DNA from: Octadecabacter sp.
Lineage (GTDB): Bacteria > Pseudomonadota > Alphaproteobacteria > Rhodobacterales > Rhodobacteraceae
DNA: 64,000 bases
Direction: 5' to 3'
NCBI GenBank assembly: GCA_028825445.1
Contig: JAPKAD010000002.1
Coordinates: 167,951-231,950 of the forward strand
Shown: one piece after another, positions 9,142 to 17,277 of the stretch
How the letters are laid out: every line of letters starts with the position of its first letter
How positions within the stretch are numbered: position 1 is the first letter of the stretch
Notes under the pieces: model-generated
What the model saw: the letters and a program-made list of their open reading frames with translations, nothing else
Database searches by the model: none
What the model was told of the DNA's origin: nothing
Made by a program: the position numbers and the translations under genes

Positions 9142-9348
9142 ATGCAGGTAAGTGTCCGTGAAAACAACGTTGATCAGGCGCTCCGAGTTCTGAAGAAGAA
9201 GCTCCAGAGTGAAGGCGTTTTTCGCGAAATGAGGCTTAAGCAAGCTTTTGAAAAACCGTCCGAGAAAAAGGCGCGCGAAAAAGCTGAAGCAATTCGCCGT
9301 CAGCGCAAGCTGGCTCGGAAGAAACTCGAGCGCGAGGGGATGCTCTAA
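9142..9348 (+). CDS. rpsU: 30S ribosomal protein bS21
   Basis: bS21 is a small basic protein of the 30S platform near the anti-Shine-Dalgarno region. The 68-residue sequence is complete, with the conserved N-terminus [20 protein letters not shown] and an Arg/Lys-rich tail. A purine-rich AGAGGTGG ribosome-binding site lies upstream of ATG 9142. A strong GC-rich terminator follows at once. It is divergent from coq9 with about 200 bp between starts. Confidence 0.97.
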   Translation: MQVSVRENNVDQALRVLKKKLQSEGVFREMRLKQAFEKPSEKKAREKAEAIRRQRKLARKKLEREGML

Positions 9349-9371
9349 GCACCCTCTATTAACGCTGAAAT

Positions 9372-9410
9372 AAGGCCCCCCCCACACCTTTCAGCGCGGG
9401 GGGGGCTTTT
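9372..9410 (+). terminator. GC-rich intrinsic terminator of rpsU
   Basis: Eight C residues (9376-9383) pair with eight G residues (9398-9405). The stem is extended by flanking pairs and ends in TTTT (9407-9410). An overlapping alternative stem, 9363-9370 with 9389-9396 (CGCTGAAA/TTTCAGCG), has its 3' arm inside this hairpin's loop. Confidence 0.85.
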
Positions 9411-9826
9411 CTACTTTATCAGAAATTCTCTTATGGCACAGTTTGGAACGTGCCTAGACTATACCTACGGGCTGTATAATAACGACATCTTAAACATATA
9501 AAATAGCTTCGCATTTTTTAAGTCCTGCTGTTCAGGTTCAGAACTCAACGACGCCAAGTCGCATGATGGTTCACGACTTTCATAGCCCAAAGAACTTTAA
9601 TCTTGGTGGAGATGGCTAGCAATCGTCTTCTGTAAAATAATTATGACCGCTGACCTAATCAGCGATCATACCGATAAACGACACATGATGGTCACAGAAT
9701 GTAGGACTGCTCTTATTTACTTTGTCTTTGTCGCGGGCCTCTGCTGTGATGAATTAATCAACTTAAAGATTATACATGTTTAAGCCATGCTCTTTCGTTT
9801 CTTTTGATTATCCCTTTGCTTTAATC
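9411..9826. other. spacer between rpsU and the Lrp-type regulator, nothing assigned
   Basis: About 415 bp with no gene I recognise. A 6-bp hairpin (9648-9653 with 9659-9664, CGCTGA/TCAGCG) lies in it without a T-run. A 48-codon open frame from ATG 9643 has no ribosome-binding site. Confidence 0.5.
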
Positions 9827-10285
9827 CTAAACAAGCAGCGCAGTAGTCTGGCGTACCGTGCGAAGCGCAAACGATGATTGCATGCCTTGGACACCAGGAA
9901 GGCTGGCCAGATAACGACGATGAATCCTGGCGAAATCCTCTGCATCTTCTGCCACGACTTTTAGCAAATAGTCCGCCTGCCCTGCCATCAAATGACACTC
10001 CAGCACGTCAGGAATTCTGGCGACAGATTTCTCAAACGCATCTAGCACATCGTCAGCTTGTGCACGCAACGTGATCTCAACAAACACTGTGATCTTACGC
10101 GCTACTTTGCGCGGGTTCACCAGGGCAACATAACCTGATATGAAACCTTCCTTTTCAAGACGCTGTACCCGTCTATGACAGGCAGATGGCGAAAGATTCA
10201 CCTTAAGGGACAACTCCGCATTCGAAAGACGACCTTCACGCTGTAGAGCATTTAAAAGACGGCGGTCAGTTTCATCAAGGTCCAT
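9827..10285 (-). CDS. Lrp/AsnC family transcriptional regulator, probable ald regulator
   Basis: This 152-residue protein has the feast/famine regulator layout. The N-terminal helix-turn-helix is at about 4-60 (LDETDRRLLNALQREGRLSN; SPSACHRRVQRLEKEGFI). The C-terminal RAM effector-binding domain is at about 68-145. It is divergent from alanine dehydrogenase across 130 bp, the AldR arrangement known in other bacteria, where alanine is the effector. An imperfect palindrome at 10319-10337 is a candidate operator. Control of ald is inferred from position. Confidence 0.88.
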   Translation of the reverse strand: MDLDETDRRLLNALQREGRLSNAELSLKVNLSPSACHRRVQRLEKEGFISGYVALVNPRKVARKITVFVEITLRAQADDVLDAFEKSVARIPDVLECHLMAGQADYLLKVVAEDAEDFARIHRRYLASLPGVQGMQSSFALRTVRQTTALLV

Positions 10286-10318
10286 TACGCAAAATAATCC
10301 TGTTTTTTATCAAATTTA

Positions 10319-10337
10319 AAGACGAATATTGCGTCTT
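10319..10337. promoter_or_regulatory. candidate Lrp/AldR operator
   Basis: AAGACG and CGTCTT form 6-bp inverted arms around an AT-rich 7-base centre (AATATTG). It lies between the divergent regulator and ald genes. The size and AT-rich centre fit Lrp-family sites. Function is inferred. Confidence 0.35.
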
Positions 10338-10415
10338 GTAGCGCTAATACACCGAAGATTACTAGTTCTTTCCACCCAAACGGCGCAATTTTGTTTTTAC
10401 AAAGAGGAGACGCAA

Positions 10416-11534
10416 ATGCATATCGGTTGCCCCAAAGAAATCAAACCACAAGAATTCCGCGTTGGTCTAACCCCTAACGCCACCCGCGAAGCCATTGCCC
10501 ATGGCCACAAGATTTTGGTTGAAACACAGGCTGGTATAGGCGCTGGGTTCACTGATGAAGACTACATCGACGCAGGTGCAGAAATTATTGGAACTGCAGC
10601 AGACGTGTTTGCTACAGCCGAAATGATTGTAAAAGTTAAAGAACCCCAAACCTCTGAACGTAAAATGCTGCGCGAAGGGCAGTTACTATTCACATATTTA
10701 CACCTAGCACCCGACCCGGAACAAACCAAAGATCTGATGGCGTCAGGATGCACAGCGATTGCTTATGAAACCGTAACTGACGCGAACGGTGGCCTGCCAC
10801 TGCTCGCACCCATGTCTGAGGTCGCTGGGCGTTTGGCACCGCAATCGGGCGCGTGGGCTCTGCAAAAAGTCAATGGAGGTAGCGGCGTTCTTTTGGGGGG
10901 CGTGCCTGGTGTGCGTCCTGCAAATGTTGCAATTATCGGCGGTGGTGTCGTTGGAACGGCAGCAGCGCGGGTAGCTGTAGGTATGGGCGCGAATGTCACA
11001 GTTTTGGACCAATCTTTAACACGCTTATCGTACCTAGACGATGTATTTATGGGCCGCCTGACAACACAATATTCTGACAAAGGCGCTGTCGAGGAATTAT
11101 TATCACACATGGATATGGTTGTTGGTGCAGTTCTGATACCTGGAGCAGCAGCTCCAAAACTTATTAGCCGAAAACAGCTGGGCCAGATGAAACCTGGATC
11201 AGTGTTGGTTGATGTCGCCATTGACCAAGGCGGGTGCTTTGAGACATCCAAGGCTACAACACATCATGATCCAATCTATGACGTAGACGGAATTATGCAC
11301 TATTGTGTGGCGAACATGCCAGGGGCAGTTGCGCGCACATCGACGATTGCACTGGGCAATGCTACTATGCCGTTCGTCCTAGCGCTTGCTGATAAGGGAT
11401 GGCGCCAAGCTTGTGAAAACGATGAGCACATACTGAATGGTCTGAACATTCATGCTGGAAATTTGACGTATTATGCAGTTGGTAAGGAACTTGAAATCGA
11501 TGTGTTGTCGCCACAACTCGCACTAAAAGTTTAA
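10416..11534 (+). CDS. ald: alanine dehydrogenase
   Basis: This enzyme catalyses NAD-dependent interconversion of L-alanine and pyruvate plus ammonia in the cytoplasm. The 372 residues match the family length. The N-terminus MHIGCPKEIKPQEFRVGLTP, VKVKEPQ (about 75) and FTYLHLAP (about 93) belong to the substrate domain. GGGVVGTAAARVAVGMGANV starts the NAD-binding Rossmann fold near residue 173. AGAGGAGA lies just upstream of ATG 10416. The reading frame is open 29 codons further upstream, but that would be non-conserved. It is probably controlled by the divergent Lrp-type gene. Confidence 0.95.
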   Translation: MHIGCPKEIKPQEFRVGLTPNATREAIAHGHKILVETQAGIGAGFTDEDYIDAGAEIIGTAADVFATAEMIVKVKEPQTSERKMLREGQLLFTYLHLAPDPEQTKDLMASGCTAIAYETVTDANGGLPLLAPMSEVAGRLAPQSGAWALQKVNGGSGVLLGGVPGVRPANVAIIGGGVVGTAAARVAVGMGANVTVLDQSLTRLSYLDDVFMGRLTTQYSDKGAVEELLSHMDMVVGAVLIPGAAAPKLISRKQLGQMKPGSVLVDVAIDQGGCFETSKATTHHDPIYDVDGIMHYCVANMPGAVARTSTIALGNATMPFVLALADKGWRQACENDEHILNGLNIHAGNLTYYAVGKELEIDVLSPQLALKV

Positions 11535-11809
11535 AAATGAGTTACAAATAATGGTGGGTTTTTGCCATATCCAAACATATAGATTACTTCCTTAATGTAG
11601 CCTAAATCTTTTATCAGGATATCTTCCTGCATGAGACCTTCTAACGACACATCTGGGGAGTTTTCCCCGCCTTCTTTGACTATTTCACAATGCAAACGAA
11701 CATCATTATATGGTTGATGTTCCTGATAGGCTGAGTAGGCCCAATGTTTATGCAAATGGGGTTCTTTGTGAAATCTGCCAGATCCGAGGTCGAAGACTAA
11801 TATCATCAT
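11531..11809 (-). CDS. hypothetical 92-residue protein or gene fragment
   Basis: This minus-strand frame converges on ald and overlaps its stop by 4 bp. The translation is protein-like (for example PYNDVRLHCEIVKEGG and LIKDLGYIKEVIYMFGYG) without low-complexity bias. I do not recognise a family. No Shine-Dalgarno site precedes ATG 11809, and the frame runs only nine codons further upstream before a stop. It may be the C-terminal remnant of a larger gene, given the decayed GST beside it. Confidence 0.35.
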   Translation of the reverse strand: MMILVFDLGSGRFHKEPHLHKHWAYSAYQEHQPYNDVRLHCEIVKEGGENSPDVSLEGLMQEDILIKDLGYIKEVIYMFGYGKNPPLFVTHF

Positions 11810-11820
11810 GATCGCTACGT

Positions 11821-12057
11821 CGCAGAAGTCACATGTCTACAGGTCGTGACCGAACTGGAGGGCAAAGACTAGATCATGGGCAACTTTTCCATTGCTGACA
11901 CCGCACTTGCCCCATGGCTTAATTCAATTAAATTCTACAGTACAAAGGACATAACAGGCTGGCCAATGTGCCTGCTTATGTAATTCAGTTCATAATGCGC
12001 CCAGCGGTCGCGAAGGGGAAGACAGCTCTGAATCCAAACGATTTATTTTCTGGTTAA
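11821..12057 (+). pseudogene. C-terminal remnant of a glutathione S-transferase
   Basis: The frame reads TELEGKD, a TAG, then IMGNFSIADTALAPWLNSIK and FYSTKDITGWP. A shift to the next frame then continues NVPAYVIQFIMRPAVAKGKT and ALNPNDLFSG to a TAA at 12055. This is the C-terminal helical domain of a GST: the N-capping box FSIAD, then PNVPAY and RPAVxKG. The TAG replaces the expected Tyr codon in KDYIMG. The frame changes near 11956, and the N-terminal thioredoxin-like domain is missing. Two lesions plus truncation make it a pseudogene. Confidence 0.75.
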
Positions 12058-12070
12058 TAAAATTTGATTT

Positions 12071-12107
12071 GCCCGGTGACTAGTTAATCATCAGGGCGGG
12101 AATTTTT
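12071..12107 (+). terminator. possible terminator after the GST remnant
   Basis: GCCC (12071-12074) pairs with GGGC (12094-12097), with an inner TGA/TCA pairing. AATTTTT follows a few bases later. The stem is interrupted by mismatches, so it is only a weak candidate. It could also serve ytoQ from the other side. Confidence 0.3.
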
Positions 12108-12139
12108 GGACACACAGCCTACACAGAATTTTTGCAGAT

Positions 12140-12592
12140 TTATGATTTTCCTTGTAGATCGCCCGTAAGAACATAGCGCAGGATTTCTACCACTTCTGAA
12201 GGTTCACGCGCCATCGCCAATGCCGCTGCATCAATTTCTTTCAAAGCGTGATCGTGGTCTGGTTGTTGCAATACGATCAGCGACTTACCCAAAGCCGCAG
12301 CAAAGCCTGCATCAAACGCCGCGTTCCATTGGCGGTATTTTTCACCAAACCGGACCACAACAACATCAGCGTCCGCTATGCCTTTACGGGTGCGAATTGC
12401 ATTGACCATAGCGCCCTTGTGGTCGTGCCAATATTTGTTCACCTCTGTGCCTAAAATATTCACACCACAATCGTCTGACGCAGCATGGTTAGTGACCGGG
12501 CTGAGAAATTCCACGTCGAAGCCTTTGGCCCCATCGATGATCTGCTCGCGCCAGTCGGTGTGGATTTCGCCGGATAAATAAACTTTGAGCAT
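12140..12592 (-). CDS. ytoQ: YtoQ family protein
   Basis: This 150-residue cytoplasmic protein belongs to the YtoQ family, whose fold resembles nucleoside 2-deoxyribosyltransferases (VYLSGEIHTDWREQI at the start; DADVVVVRFGEKYRQWNAAFDAG near 75-97). The biochemical role is not established. The upstream GAGGAGG supports ATG 12592. It stands alone between a GST remnant and a 1.2-kb spacer. Confidence 0.85.
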   Translation of the reverse strand: MLKVYLSGEIHTDWREQIIDGAKGFDVEFLSPVTNHAASDDCGVNILGTEVNKYWHDHKGAMVNAIRTRKGIADADVVVVRFGEKYRQWNAAFDAGFAAALGKSLIVLQQPDHDHALKEIDAAALAMAREPSEVVEILRYVLTGDLQGKS

Positions 12593-13198
12593 AATGCCTC
12601 CTCAGGTTGTGCCCAACCTAACGAATTACGCTCAGCGTGACACGAACTTTTAAGCATGGCGAGGCTTTAAAAAACACAAAATAGCGAAAAAATGACTACT
12701 CTGAACTAACTTAAAATTCTGTAAAATTAAAAACCCCACGTCAGAAACTTTTCCTATTACCAGCATTAGCGGGATTATCGCCTTAAGCCCAAGAATTTTA
12801 GACCACCTAAATGCTAGTTTAAGCACAGCGCCTTGGCGATGAAATATCCGTATGTAGGGAGCAATGCATACATCATCAAACATGTATTCGAGCGCACGCA
12901 TGAGGCGAAGCAAATTCAAGCCTAACACCACGTCGGATATAAATGATAATTTAACAACCTATTGTGTAGTTATTATGTGGAAATTGACGTTTTTGACAGC
13001 ACAAGAAGCAGTCTTGGTGCGAACAATTCTGGTCATAACAGAAGAGATATGCGTACCAGTTATTATCCAATTCCACAGAAAAATTAGAGCAGACGCAGCT
13101 AATGCTCATTCATCAAGTCACCGAATTGGAAAGCCCCCTGTTACTAATGCTTTATGAGCGGGTTTGGCGCGAACTAATTGTACACATGCACTACATAA

Positions 13199-13426
13199 GC
13201 GCTTCTGCGAGCTGGTCGCGTAGATTGCAGAGACGCAACCATCAATATCAGCAGGAGGGTCCACATCACGGCCAGCGACAACTTCACCACAACATTTGTT
13301 CCACGGAAAATCGTTAAAGACAGCAAACTCGAAACGGCGCTGGAAATCAACGTAATCACAGCAGACGGCATTCCCGAACTGATGTGCCATAAAGTAAATA
13401 TCTCAGTCCGGTACGTGCCGCCCCAA
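13199..13426 (+). pseudogene. stop-to-stop reading frame of protein-like composition, family unknown
   Basis: There are 76 codons between stops with no plausible start. The translation includes VHITASDNFTTTFVPRKIVK and LETALEINVITADGIPELM, which look like a soluble beta-rich protein. The antisense frame is also open and hydrophobic, so the true strand is uncertain. I think it is a gene fragment, because it directly precedes the thioesterase remnant. Confidence 0.25.
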
Positions 13427-13439
13427 TAGCCCTATATAG

Positions 13440-13660
13440 TGGCGCGCCTGATCAACAGAACGACGGAGCAGATTTAAGTGTCAACGGAGTACCTGAACAA
13501 ATGCGGGAAGCCCAAATTGGGAGCTGATGTAGTAATTCATGACCAGCTATCGTTTAAAAGTGCAGGTAGAAATCTGGGACACGTAGCTGCAATGGATATT
13601 TTCATCAAGCACTAGGCGGTTCAGTTTGGAACAAAAAACAGTTTTCTGGTGTGTGAAATG
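13440..13660 (+). pseudogene. remnant of a hotdog-fold thioesterase (PaaI/YdiI type)
   Basis: One frame gives SGAPDQQNDGADL. A shift at about 13477 then gives STEYLNKCGKPKLGADVVIH, KSAGRNLGHVAAMDIFIKH and a TAG (13613-13615), followed in frame by FGTKNSFLV. The order STEYL, KPK.G, then KSAGRNLGHV and a final G-T-K strand is that of the second half of PaaI-like acyl-CoA thioesterases. The N-terminal helix with the active-site region is not found. A frameshift and a stop mark it as decayed. Confidence 0.55.
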
Positions 13661-13853
13661 ATCAGTGCTAAGCTTGGCTTTTACAAATAGATGACCACGT
13701 CATGGATATTACTATCTGGATAAAACGTATTTTGGATGCAAATCTAAAAGTGAGCTTTAAGGTCTGGCTTGTCACCCACAAAGAGATTACCACAATATCG
13801 CGTATCACGCTGGTGTTAACAACCTCGCTAAAGCGACTTCTGCATGCCAAGCA

Positions 13854-16247
13854 TCAGCCACGTAGTGTACCACCCGTGGCCTTGGTAACTTTATCGATGA
13901 TCTTTGCACTAACAACCTCAATATTTGCGTCTTTTAATGTTATGCTGCTCGGCTGTAAACGCACAGTCATAGCGAGGGATTTTTTACCCTCACCCAGTGA
14001 ACCACCAATAAATTCATCAAAAACACGTACATCTTCGATAAGTTCCTTGTCCGCACCAGCCGCTGCATTGACTGCTGTGAGAGCATCAACGGTTGTGTCC
14101 ATCACAAAAGCGAAATCACGTTCAACTGCCTGCAAATCCGGTAGGTTAGCCGCACCACGGTTGACCACCTGGTTTTTAGGAATTGGAACATCCGACGGGT
14201 ATAGCACAAAGGCAACAACAGGACCTTTAACATCAAGCGCTGTCAGAATTTTGGGGTGAATTTCCCCGAACACACCAAGGATTTTCTTCGGCCCTAGGCA
14301 GATCATCCCATGACGACCAGGGTGCCACACGTCCCCTGCTCCACGCAGTATTTGAACCTTTTTGGGCGCACCCATAGCGGACAGGATTGCTTCGGCATCC
14401 GCTTTGGCGTCATATATATCGACATTGCGCGACACGCCGTGCACATCCTTTGGACCAGTTTTGCCAACAAGGATACCGGTGACCAATGTATGCTGTTCAC
14501 CCGGTTCACCACCATGGAAAGCATCGCCAGCCTCAAATAGTGCAAGGTTGGTCATGCCACGTGCTTGGTTACGTGCTGCGGCCTGCAACAAGTTGGGCAG
14601 CAGAGCAGGTCGCATGTGCGACATTTCAGAACTGATTGGGTTGGCAAGCTTTGTAGCATTGGAACCACCACCAAACAGCTCTGCCGCCGCTTGGTCAATA
14701 AACGAGTAAGTCACACATTCATTATAGCCCAAAGTGGCCGTTGTACGCCGTGCAATAGCGAGGCGTTTCTGCATTGGCGTCAGGACAGGAACCGGAACAC
14801 CAGCACGCGGCATTGGGACTCCTCTGAGTTTCGTCAAGGAGGCGATGCGCGCCACTTCTTCAACCAAATCAGCCGAACCTTGCACGTCGGGACGCCAGCT
14901 TGGGACATTGGCCATGTCGCCAACCATTATGAAACCGAGAGAGGTTAAAGTTAAGCGTTGCGTATTTGCAGAAATGTCCATCCCTACAAGAGATGAACAG
15001 CGTTCCGTGTCCAGTTTATAGGCACGAGATGTATCAGGGATTTGACCCGCCTGCACAACCTCTGACGCTTTACCACCCGCATGATCGATGATCATGCGCA
15101 CGGCATGTTCAAGACCTTCGGGCGTGAATGCAGGGTCAATGCCGCGTTCAAAACGATATCGCGCATCAGAATTTATCTTTAAAGCGCGGCCTGTGTAGGC
15201 CGTACGGATTGGATCAAAATATGCCGACTCAACAAAGACATTAACGGTGTCCATTGTACAGCCTGTGCGCAGACCGCCCATCACACCGCCAATGGATTCA
15301 GGGCCTTCTACGTCAGAAATGACAGTTGCGCCTTTGGGCAGTATGTAGTTTCTGTCGTCGAGGCCAATGAGAGTTTCAGTCCCCTCGGCGCGGTGCAGAC
15401 GCAAAGTATTTCCGCTGATTTTATCCGCATCAAACACATGCAGCGGACGGTTTAGATCGTAGGTGAACCAGTTGGTCACATCGACAAGGAACGAGATCGG
15501 CCGTAATCCAATTGCGCGAAGTTGTCGTTGCAACCAGTCCGGACTTGGGCTGTTTTTAACCCCTTTGATCAAGCGACCATAGAGCACCGGGGCTTGGGCA
15601 AGCGTGTCGTCGTCAATGGTGACTGAGATCGGGTTAGCAAAGGATGCAGGGACGGAATCTACATCGCATGACTTCATCGTGCCGAGACCACGGGCTGCCA
15701 GATCACGCGCAACGCCGCGCACACCTAGAGCGTCAGGCCGATTGGGGGTAATAGCAATTTCAATAACAGGGTCAATACGCGCAGGTTCATATTCGGCGAG
15801 ATAATCAGCGAATGATTGGCCAATCTCTCCAGCAGGAAGTTCAATAATACCGTCGTGCTCTTCGGAAATCTCCAGTTCACGCTCAGACGCCATCATACCA
15901 AATGATTCGATGCCGCGGATTTTGCCAACAGAAATCGTGATATCAAGGCCAGGGATATAGGTGCCAGGTTTGGCAACGACTACTGTAATACCTTCGCGCG
16001 CGTTTGGTGCGCCGCAAATGATCTGTGTTGGGCCATATCCTGCATCAACTGTACACACCTTTAACTTGTCAGCATCGGGATGCTTTTCCGCATGAGTAAC
16101 TCTGCCGATGACAAAATCAGAAAGCTTGGCTGCGGGGTTTTCGATACTTTCGACCTCAAGCCCGAGATCAGTAAGAGTTTCACAAATCTCATCAACAGAG
16201 CTGTCTGTGTCAAGGTGAGATTTCAGCCAGGAAAGTGTAAATTTCAT
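13854..16247 (-). CDS. pheT: phenylalanine-tRNA ligase beta subunit
   Basis: This is the beta subunit of the alpha2-beta2 synthetase that charges tRNA-Phe. It has 797 residues, the full bacterial length. Regions in order are the N-terminal tRNA-binding OB domain (about 40-150, VIGRVTHAEKHPDADKLKVC), the B3/B4 editing region, the B5 domain, the synthetase-like core, and the C-terminal ferredoxin-fold anticodon-binding domain (about 705-797). GAGGAA lies upstream of ATG 16247. Its start overlaps the stop of the ASCH gene as ATGA, so it is translationally coupled to that gene rather than directly to pheS. Confidence 0.97.
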   Translation of the reverse strand: MKFTLSWLKSHLDTDSSVDEICETLTDLGLEVESIENPAAKLSDFVIGRVTHAEKHPDADKLKVCTVDAGYGPTQIICGAPNAREGITVVVAKPGTYIPGLDITISVGKIRGIESFGMMASERELEISEEHDGIIELPAGEIGQSFADYLAEYEPARIDPVIEIAITPNRPDALGVRGVARDLAARGLGTMKSCDVDSVPASFANPISVTIDDDTLAQAPVLYGRLIKGVKNSPSPDWLQRQLRAIGLRPISFLVDVTNWFTYDLNRPLHVFDADKISGNTLRLHRAEGTETLIGLDDRNYILPKGATVISDVEGPESIGGVMGGLRTGCTMDTVNVFVESAYFDPIRTAYTGRALKINSDARYRFERGIDPAFTPEGLEHAVRMIIDHAGGKASEVVQAGQIPDTSRAYKLDTERCSSLVGMDISANTQRLTLTSLGFIMVGDMANVPSWRPDVQGSADLVEEVARIASLTKLRGVPMPRAGVPVPVLTPMQKRLAIARRTTATLGYNECVTYSFIDQAAAELFGGGSNATKLANPISSEMSHMRPALLPNLLQAAARNQARGMTNLALFEAGDAFHGGEPGEQHTLVTGILVGKTGPKDVHGVSRNVDIYDAKADAEAILSAMGAPKKVQILRGAGDVWHPGRHGMICLGPKKILGVFGEIHPKILTALDVKGPVVAFVLYPSDVPIPKNQVVNRGAANLPDLQAVERDFAFVMDTTVDALTAVNAAAGADKELIEDVRVFDEFIGGSLGEGKKSLAMTVRLQPSSITLKDANIEVVSAKIIDKVTKATGGTLRG

Positions 16248-16681
16248 GATTTTTCCTCAATTTGGCGGCCATCCAGATCTTCGACCAAGGAGAAAAATTC
16301 GAATAGCATAGGCAGAACTGGATCCCAATTACCGTCGCGACTGATGCTGGCTTTGTTGGCCTTGCGCCACGCCAGCAAGGTTTCAAACCCATCTGCTTTC
16401 GCCATATTTTCTGTTACGTCGCAATAGCGAACCTCGTCAACTCGGACAGTTTTAACCACAAAGGTCGGCTGGCCATCCCAATCAGCAACAATATCAATAC
16501 GGTTTACGACAGGCATTGCCTCGGGCTCATTCTTGAAGTCGCGCAGCGGGGCACAGTTCGCGCGTTTTTTGCCCTTACGCACAAGTTCGATAAGCGCCGC
16601 ACAGGTTTCAGCAGAAGCCCCAAACTGGAACGTGCCCGCGCCAGGGTAGGTTTCTTGCAGGTCTTCGATGTTATCAGTCAT
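16244..16681 (-). CDS. ASCH domain protein
   Basis: This 145-residue protein resembles the ASCH family (RNA-binding-like beta barrels, some of which are N4-acetylcytidine amidohydrolases). Visible motifs are AETCAALIELVRKGKKRA (about 22-39) and DWDGQPTFVVKTVRVDEVRY. I cannot tell whether it binds RNA or hydrolyses a nucleoside. The start was set at ATG 16681, which begins the family-like sequence; the frame is open 28 codons upstream. The stop overlaps the pheT ATG. It sits inside the pheS-pheT operon. Confidence 0.75.
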   Translation of the reverse strand: MTDNIEDLQETYPGAGTFQFGASAETCAALIELVRKGKKRANCAPLRDFKNEPEAMPVVNRIDIVADWDGQPTFVVKTVRVDEVRYCDVTENMAKADGFETLLAWRKANKASISRDGNWDPVLPMLFEFFSLVEDLDGRQIEEKS

Positions 16682-16767
16682 TTTGAGGCCCTTTTGAGAC
16701 GTTATTAGAGGATCACAGCGGCGCGGAAAAGGGCAGCGCCCAATCTTGGGATGTTTCGAGTGCACAA

Positions 16768-17274
16768 CTAAATCTGACTTTCAGAGTCCACATCTTCATA
16801 ATCATTTAGTATGAATTCATCAGTTTTTGGTGGTGGTTGAATTTTAAGCCGTTGATAATATGCGTCTGTTGACTCTAAACCATGAAGCTCTCTCAGAAAA
16901 TCCCGTAGGCGTTTCATCAAAATTGAAGTGTCATAATTGGTACTCTCTTGGATCGACGGGTCCAACAATTGTATTAACCTTTCATCTCCAAATAAACCAA
17001 TGTCCGCAAATGCAGCCGATCGCATCCGCTCCTGCTTTATCAATTCGTCGTTACTTAACTTTTTCGACTCATGCCTTTGAGGTTCAGAGAAATATATTGC
17101 GTGAAATGCATCAAGCAGCTTTTCCCGTCTAATCGAGCAAGAGGCAATTTCAGCTTCATGTTCACGGTTTGCTTTTGTTTGGTGATGATTCTGACGCGTC
17201 ACCCATTGAGTTACTAATGCTGCCATCAGGCCTGCGAGAAGGTGCGTAATGGCGGGTAATAATATTGTATCCAC
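16768..17274 (-). CDS. hypothetical membrane-anchored protein within pheS-pheT
   Basis: This 168-residue protein has one N-terminal hydrophobic segment (LLPAITHLLAGLMAALVTQW, about 5-24). A charged, probably coiled-coil segment follows (HHQTKANREHEAEIASCSIR), then a soluble domain. I do not recognise a family. It starts with GTG three bases after the pheS stop, preceded by a G-run, and ends about 85 bp before the ASCH gene. Tight spacing on the same strand supports a real gene in the phe operon. Confidence 0.6.
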   Translation of the reverse strand: MDTILLPAITHLLAGLMAALVTQWVTRQNHHQTKANREHEAEIASCSIRREKLLDAFHAIYFSEPQRHESKKLSNDELIKQERMRSAAFADIGLFGDERLIQLLDPSIQESTNYDTSILMKRLRDFLRELHGLESTDAYYQRLKIQPPPKTDEFILNDYEDVDSESQI

Positions 17275-17277
17275 GCC

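Larger units (their letters stand above)
12593..13853. other. long spacer with remnants of lost genes
   Basis: About 1.26 kb between ytoQ and pheT. I find no intact gene. The right half holds a 76-codon protein-like frame (13199-13426) and a thioesterase remnant (13440-13660). The left part (12593-13190) is AT-rich with no assignable feature. Confidence 0.6.

Noticed and set aside
9643..9789. 48-codon ORF between rpsU and the Lrp-type gene
   Set aside because: No ribosome-binding site, no resemblance to known proteins; short enough to be chance.
12650..12931. 93-codon minus-strand ORF upstream of ytoQ
   Set aside because: No ribosome-binding site and no protein-like conservation signals; probably a chance frame in AT-rich DNA.
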